DNA of 37,888 nucleotides from Verrucomicrobiota bacterium (lineage in GTDB: Bacteria > Verrucomicrobiota > Verrucomicrobiia > Limisphaerales > UBA9464). Within the stretch, counting starts at the first letter, position 1; each line of letters begins with the position of its first letter. The notes under the pieces are model-generated. The model was not told the origin of the DNA and did not search any database. It worked only from the letters and a program-made list of their open reading frames with translations. The position numbers and the translations under genes were made by a program. Shown in pieces: positions 33,313 through 37,888 of the stretch. The stretch is taken from assembly GCA_947471985.1 (NCBI GenBank), contig CANIZL010000065.1, positions 1-37,888 on the forward strand. Reading direction: 5' to 3'.

Positions 33313-33852
33313 ATGGGTGATTCCAATTCCAAATTAGCCGTCAGCAAATTGGTGGGTGATGGCTCCGTTATACTGAGCACGGCGGATGGCGCCCCTCCAG
33401 CAAAATCAGGCTCGGTGCATTTGTTGATTGAGCCTGTCGGTCCTTTGAGCGCCGGGAACGATTTCAATTGGTGGAATCTGGTGATCATCAAGCCGGGCAA
33501 AAGCGTGAGTTTGGATGCCCGCCAGGGGCAATACGCCATTTATTTGGCCCAGGGTGACGGGGAGATCCGGTACGTCTCCAGTATAAAGGCGGTCGACGGA
33601 AAACGAGTTGTGTATCCCCAGCCCTTGAGTGCGACTGGTCGAAAGGGTTATCCTCGCGAGCACAAGAAGCCGGGCTATTTCACGATCGAGATCGTGAATG
33701 TTACGGGACCGGCTAGATCCGGCGGGGATGCCGTACCGGCATTGTTGGAACCGGTTGCTCTTCCCCCGGAGGATCTTGTCGCCTCTGTGCTTTTGGCGGT
33801 GGACCCAGGGACTACCCCAGTCCAAGGGGGCCCCCGACCTGTGGTGCATTGA
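33313..33852 (+). CDS. Hypothetical beta-rich protein
   Basis: 179 residues from the ATG at 33313 (a TTG at 33271 would extend it by 14). No signal or membrane segment. It contains a Trp-bearing stretch (FNWWNLVIIKPGKSVSLDARQGQYAIYLAQGD has alternating hydrophobics suggesting strands; about 51-82), and a Pro-rich C-terminus (about 139-179). It is divergent from the FDCDD gene, 74 bases away, and convergent with the kinase gene. Function unknown. Confidence 0.5.
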   Translation: MGDSNSKLAVSKLVGDGSVILSTADGAPPAKSGSVHLLIEPVGPLSAGNDFNWWNLVIIKPGKSVSLDARQGQYAIYLAQGDGEIRYVSSIKAVDGKRVVYPQPLSATGRKGYPREHKKPGYFTIEIVNVTGPARSGGDAVPALLEPVALPPEDLVASVLLAVDPGTTPVQGGPRPVVH

Positions 33853-33893
33853 TTGGGCTGGTTCTGTCTTGATTGGTGCCAGAAGCAATCTTT

Positions 33894-36848
33894 TCAAGGT
33901 TGCAGATCCAGCCAGCGCACGACTTCGCTGCCGTTGCTCAGTCCGATCAGTTGTCGATCTCCTTGTGCGAACGCGAGGCGGAAGAGGGCTTGGGAATGGT
34001 CGGGCCCTGGATGAAGGTTGAGCTGCATTTGTACCCGTTCGGTTCCGGTGGGCAGGTCGAGCCAGGAGAGTACCTCGGACTCATGTGAGGCGACGAGGGT
34101 TCTTCCATCGTGGGGGAAGGCCAGGGCCATGATCGCGGTGGTCTGACTTCTCACTCGCTGCACGATTTGGTTTTTCAGTGGATCATAAATTCGAATTTCG
34201 CCACTCTCGCTGCCGACGGCAACCCGTCGTCCATCCGGGGAGACGGCCAGGCCACTCGCTTTGAGTTTCCCGGGTATTCCGGGATCGGTGAAGATGGCCT
34301 CGAGATTCCGATCGTCGCGACACGTGAAAGATCCATCGGTGGCCAATGTTACGACCACCGCGGCCGAGGGAACGTGCTCCAGCATGTAGCAGTATTGTTT
34401 TGCGATTGGCGGAGTTTGGTGAGTCCGTTGGTGCTTTAGCAGATCCCATCGGTGGAGTGAGCCATCCGCGAATTCGAGGGCAAAGGCAATTTGTTGCTCA
34501 GGGTTGACAACAATTTTCCCAATTTCAGTTCCGGCGGGCACCAAGGGTCCGCTTTCGCTGAGCAGTGTTTGATTGGTGAGTCTCCACGAGCGGACCCAGC
34601 CGGTAGCATCATAGGTCCAGAGGATCTGGTCTTGTTGGGAGAATTGAATGGGTTCAAACGAATCGGGAAGAATTAGGGAAGGGCGTTCGGCGGCTGAGTC
34701 TGACCAGACCCCGACGTTGCCATTCGTGGTAGTGGCAGCCCAGCGCATGGAGGTTTGCCCTAAGGCGATATTGCCAAAGCTTCCGGTCCAGAAGCTCTTT
34801 AACCGGGTAGGTATCCGGGCGCTCGGGGTCATTTTCCAAGTGCGTATTTCGCCCTCGGAATCGCCGCTAATTAAGGTACGACCGTCCTCTGACCAAACCA
34901 AGGCTGAGACGGTTGGCGCATGTCCGGTCAGGTTCTCCAGCAGCTCCCCGGTCTCGCTGGCCCAAATTCGGATGACTCCGTCGGTGCCACCCGTGGCGAC
35001 GCGTTGACCATTTGGTTCCACGGCAACCGTGTTGCAGGCAGTCAAGGCATTTGGATGCTTGAGGCTTAAGACACGGTGTGTACGGGTGTTGACGATTTGT
35101 GGAGATTCAGTGGTCCCATTTGCCACCCCAACTGTTTGACCGTCGTCGGAGAGGCTGATTTGGAGGGCATCGTGTTGCAAAATCACTTCGGCGGTCGGTG
35201 CGGTTATCGGCAGTCGCCAAAGCTCGAGCGTTATGCGGTTTGTCCACGGGTTGATCTGGGTGTACCTGACATTGGCGAGAGCAGTGCCATCTTTCGTCAA
35301 TGTTGCGTGTTTGATGGCATCAGTGTCTTTGCTATTGGGTAGCCATAATTGCTGCTTCTCCGGCGAATGTGCTATGCCGTGTACCTCCCAGCTGGTTGGC
35401 GATCCAACGGGCTTTAGGAGCATCCATTGGCTTCCGGCGGCCGCTTGCAGGTATTCGTATCCGGATAGGCGTGCTGGCTGATTTTCGGCGAGACCCATTT
35501 CTATAATATTGGCTGAATTTAGAACCATGGGGTAGGAATTATCGTTAACAAAGGGTCCGAGGTTTACGATGTTGGAGGCAATCTTTAGTGCATTTGTGGA
35601 ATTAGGGGGCCAGAGCCACACAGAACGATCGTGCATTAGTGCGGCCAGTCGGGAACCATCGGGTGAGATGGACAGCTGGGTAATAGCTTGCTTCGGACCT
35701 TGTTGGCGGGTGTCGGGGAATCCCAGCGCCAATTGGTGCAGGTAGCGCCACTCCAAGGGGCGCTGATTTGGCGTTTCGGCTGCTAGTGTTTCCAAGCTGG
35801 CTCGGGCTTCACGATGGCGGTTTAACAATAGGCTGAATTGGACACCTAAATAAGTCGCCTGACGTAATTTGTTTAGTGTGGCTTCCGCTTGTTGCTTCAG
35901 GCCCCGTTGCATTTCTGCAATGCTGACGGAAACCACGGACAGTGCGACCAAAAACACCGCCGCCCATTTCAACCACCGGGCCTGGCGACGCAGTTGCAGC
36001 CAGCCACGGACGCTGGTGCCGGCCTCCACCAACAGCAGGTCGTTCAGCAATTCCTGCGCGTTCGGGTAGCGGCGGGCAAGGTTGGGTTCCGCCGCTTTCA
36101 GGATGATCTCATTTAGTTCCCGCCAGCGGGGCATTTCGTCCGGCGGTACGGCCCGACCGGAGAGGATCGGGAAGTCCCGGGCTGGTTTTCCGGTGGCCTT
36201 TTCGTAGAGGATTTTGCCCAGCGCAAAAACGTCCGCTGCAGGTTGGCCGGGGCCTTCGGGCGGCACATAGCCGGTCGTCCCGACCTGCGTGGCGCCTTCC
36301 CGAATGTCGGTCACCAGTCCGATATCGCCGAGTTTCGGAACGCCGCCGACGTAGACGATGTTGGAGGGTTTGAGGTCCCGGTGGACGAGTCCCTGTTGGT
36401 GTAGCGCCTGGAGGGCCCGGGCCAGATCCACCCCCAGGCGCAGCAGTTCGTCGGACGGGAGGAACTGGCGGCGATCCTTGTCGGCGCGCAGCGTCCGCGC
36501 GACGTAGTCCACCGGATTGAAGGTCGATCCGGCGGTGGCGGCCGCGTCGTCCGCCAATTCCATGATATAATAAAAATACCCGGCGGCATCGTTTCGGCCC
36601 ACGTGCAGGACTCGGAGCAGGCGGGAGTCGGTCAGGCAGATGCGGGTGTAGAACTCAATGGCCTTGAATTCGCGATTGAAGGGGTCCGCATCGGTGAAGC
36701 GATCCCGCCAGACAATCTTCGCGGCGCGGTACAGGCCAGTGATGCTTTGCACCAGCCAGACTTCGCCGTAGCCACCCCGGCCGATGCGGCGAAGGACCTG
36801 GTAGTCAGGCAGGATTGGGGCAGTGGGATCCAGCGGGATCGAGGTCAC
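33894..36848 (-). CDS. Membrane Ser/Thr protein kinase with WD40 propeller
   Basis: 984 residues starting at GTG. Residues 1-280 are a Hanks-type kinase: glycine loop GRGGYGEV (23-30), Lys44 in AAKIVW, catalytic HRDLKPSN (Asp158), and GDIGLV in place of the usual DFG (Asp175 kept, Phe to Ile), then PPEGPG. A single transmembrane segment spans about 293-310 (WAAVFLVALSVVSVSI). From about 360 to the end are WD40-like repeats (for example RTLISGDSEGEIRTW, RVATGGTDGVIRIW, RVAVGSESGEIRIY), probably one or two propellers. The kinase lies in the cytosol and the propeller outside the membrane, if the topology is Nin. It is divergent from a sigma-factor gene 146 bases away. Confidence 0.92.
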   Translation of the reverse strand: MTSIPLDPTAPILPDYQVLRRIGRGGYGEVWLVQSITGLYRAAKIVWRDRFTDADPFNREFKAIEFYTRICLTDSRLLRVLHVGRNDAAGYFYYIMELADDAAATAGSTFNPVDYVARTLRADKDRRQFLPSDELLRLGVDLARALQALHQQGLVHRDLKPSNIVYVGGVPKLGDIGLVTDIREGATQVGTTGYVPPEGPGQPAADVFALGKILYEKATGKPARDFPILSGRAVPPDEMPRWRELNEIILKAAEPNLARRYPNAQELLNDLLLVEAGTSVRGWLQLRRQARWLKWAAVFLVALSVVSVSIAEMQRGLKQQAEATLNKLRQATYLGVQFSLLLNRHREARASLETLAAETPNQRPLEWRYLHQLALGFPDTRQQGPKQAITQLSISPDGSRLAALMHDRSVWLWPPNSTNALKIASNIVNLGPFVNDNSYPMVLNSANIIEMGLAENQPARLSGYEYLQAAAGSQWMLLKPVGSPTSWEVHGIAHSPEKQQLWLPNSKDTDAIKHATLTKDGTALANVRYTQINPWTNRITLELWRLPITAPTAEVILQHDALQISLSDDGQTVGVANGTTESPQIVNTRTHRVLSLKHPNALTACNTVAVEPNGQRVATGGTDGVIRIWASETGELLENLTGHAPTVSALVWSEDGRTLISGDSEGEIRTWKMTPSARIPTRLKSFWTGSFGNIALGQTSMRWAATTTNGNVGVWSDSAAERPSLILPDSFEPIQFSQQDQILWTYDATGWVRSWRLTNQTLLSESGPLVPAGTEIGKIVVNPEQQIAFALEFADGSLHRWDLLKHQRTHQTPPIAKQYCYMLEHVPSAAVVVTLATDGSFTCRDDRNLEAIFTDPGIPGKLKASGLAVSPDGRRVAVGSESGEIRIYDPLKNQIVQRVRSQTTAIMALAFPHDGRTLVASHESEVLSWLDLPTGTERVQMQLNLHPGPDHSQALFRLAFAQGDRQLIGLSNGSEVVRWLDLQP

Positions 36849-36994
36849 GGTGAACGAGATAGGGCGGCGTTGTGGGGACGACTAGCAAGAATGTTCTATG
36901 GAGTCGCGGCGGTGGAGGTGTAGGGCTCGTACAGGACTTGATTTATTTTCATAATTTCTGTCAGAGCTGCGCTCCATCCGGCGTTTTGTCCGGT

Positions 36995-37618
36995 ATGAGC
37001 TCAAGAACGGTTTTGATGGAGGGAGAAACCACCCTGGCGACGTCGACCACCCTGATCCGGGACATTATCGATCCCGCCCGGGGTACCCGGTGGACGGAAT
37101 TTGATCGGATCTATCGGCCGATCGTCTTTGGCATCGCCCGCAAGGCGGGATTGAATTTTCACGATGCGGAGGACGTGACCCAGGATGTTTTCCGGGATTT
37201 GAGCCGGAACTTGGCGGGCTTTGAGATCCGGGAACGTCGGGGGTCGTTTCGGCGCTATCTGTTCAACTTGGTGCGGTGGCGGCTGAATTCGAAGTTCGAC
37301 GAGAAAACCGTGGAGGCGGCACGGACGGTGGAATTGTTGGATCCCGAAATGGAGGCCAATCCGTTGGAGTCGCTGGCGGCGGAACCGCTGATTCCCCATG
37401 ACGCCGAGGCGGAATTCACGGAAGCTGTGAACCAAGCCATGCTGGTGTTGGCGCGCGAGCTTTCTCCGAAGCATGTCCAGTTGTTGGAACTCTATTTTTG
37501 TCAGGAATGGCCGGCCAAGCGGGTCGCCGAAGCGCTGGGTATTTGTACGGCGACGGTTTTTACCATCGCCCACCGGCACAAGCTGCGGCTGCTGCGGGAG
37601 ATTCTCCGGCGGCTGTAA
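36995..37618 (+). CDS. ECF-type RNA polymerase sigma factor
   Basis: 207 residues. Region 2 is at about 33-104: FDRIYRPIVFGIARKAGL, DAEDVTQDVFRDL (57-69) and RRYLFNLVRWRL. Region 4 is at about 144-203, with a helix-turn-helix from WPAKRVAEALGICTATVFTIAHRHK. The linker is rich in Glu and Ala. ATG 36995 was chosen over ORF starts upstream, which add 41 unlikely residues; an ATG seven codons later is an alternative. It is divergent from the membrane kinase, an arrangement seen repeatedly in Planctomycetota and Verrucomicrobiota where kinases control ECF sigma factors; direct control here is an inference. Confidence 0.9.
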   Translation: MSSRTVLMEGETTLATSTTLIRDIIDPARGTRWTEFDRIYRPIVFGIARKAGLNFHDAEDVTQDVFRDLSRNLAGFEIRERRGSFRRYLFNLVRWRLNSKFDEKTVEAARTVELLDPEMEANPLESLAAEPLIPHDAEAEFTEAVNQAMLVLARELSPKHVQLLELYFCQEWPAKRVAEALGICTATVFTIAHRHKLRLLREILRRL

Positions 37619-37888
37619 GGCGAGGGAATTGCGCGTGATTTTTATTGCCAGTCCCTGCGGACCTTGGTGTGTTGGCGTGATGCAACCGGAAGAACAGGGG
37701 AGTTCGGGCGGAACGGATGATCTCCGGACGCGCACCAGCCTCAGACCACCTGATCCCGAGCCTTGAGAAAACTGAGGTGTGGAAGAGGGGTGGCACTGGA
37801 TTTGCATTTTTGTGGCTGTGCCGCGGATTGGGCCTGCTTGTTTGAGGACTTGCTCCACGGGCGCTTGCGGTCGTCCTTTGGCCGATGC
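37619..37888. other. Window end, no gene supported
   Basis: Minus-strand frames run back into the sigma-factor gene, but they are shadows with Arg/Pro-rich translations and no recognisable start. A gene beginning beyond the window cannot be excluded. Confidence 0.4.

Noticed and set aside
37560-37888. Minus-strand gene entering from the right
   Set aside because: Arg/Pro-rich translation overlapping the sigma gene; no family resemblance.

Overview
The window is high-GC DNA that looks like a chromosomal segment of a member of the Verrucomicrobiota, or less likely Planctomycetota. The main grounds are a DUF1592-type cytochrome c protein paired with a DUF1552 protein. Supporting signs are a sulfatase, PQQ-type propellers, a very large thrombospondin-3-repeat surface protein, a Ser/Thr kinase with WD40 repeats beside an ECF-like sigma factor, and frequent non-Shine-Dalgarno starts. 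The lineage is an inference from gene content; no rRNA or tRNA gene was recognised.

Layout: 1-127 possible 3' end of a gene; 363-1187 site-2-type membrane metalloprotease (minus); 1353-1503 intergenic inverted repeat; 1601-2164 RluE-type pseudouridine synthase; about 2254-3827 an IS110-group element whose left end may encode a bridge RNA; 3826-3900 a 9-nt-periodic hairpin repeat; 4056-6329 an exported transglutaminase-like/alpha-beta hydrolase fusion; 6407-6583 a small CPxCG protein; 6770-12796 a 2008-residue surface protein followed by a Gly-rich exported protein (12851-14035). Minus-strand genes then follow: apt, a PQQ-like propeller protein, a sulfatase and a small membrane protein (14111-18193). 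A motif-rich gap (18194-18756) precedes a plus-strand pair, D-threonine-aldolase-like enzyme and M19 dipeptidase (18757-21015). Two diverged 240-bp tandem repeats carrying 28-bp inverted arms fill 21043-21520. A minus-strand group encodes a DUF1592 cytochrome c protein, a DUF1552 protein and a GSDH-type dehydrogenase (27533-21678), ending in a clear rho-independent terminator. ung follows (27646-28332), then an exported protein apparently split by a frameshift (28470-30696), a minus-strand pair of a 230-residue FDCDD protein and a two-domain glycosyltransferase (33238-30744), an unknown plus-strand protein (33313-33852), and a kinase/sigma-factor divergent pair (33894-37618).

System-level reading: most of the window makes exported, surface or periplasmic proteins. 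Three points stand out. The first is the IS110 copy, whose left non-coding end repeats the 8-bp sequence found at both proposed junctions and which seems to have inserted at the edge of a host hairpin repeat. The second is a GT9-like plus GT34-like glycosyltransferase with a four-cysteine cluster like the iron-finger O-heptosyltransferases, encoded beside a papain/transglutaminase-like C...H...D protein. The third is the set of short dispersed repeats, one of which lies exactly where the 28470-30696 reading frame breaks.
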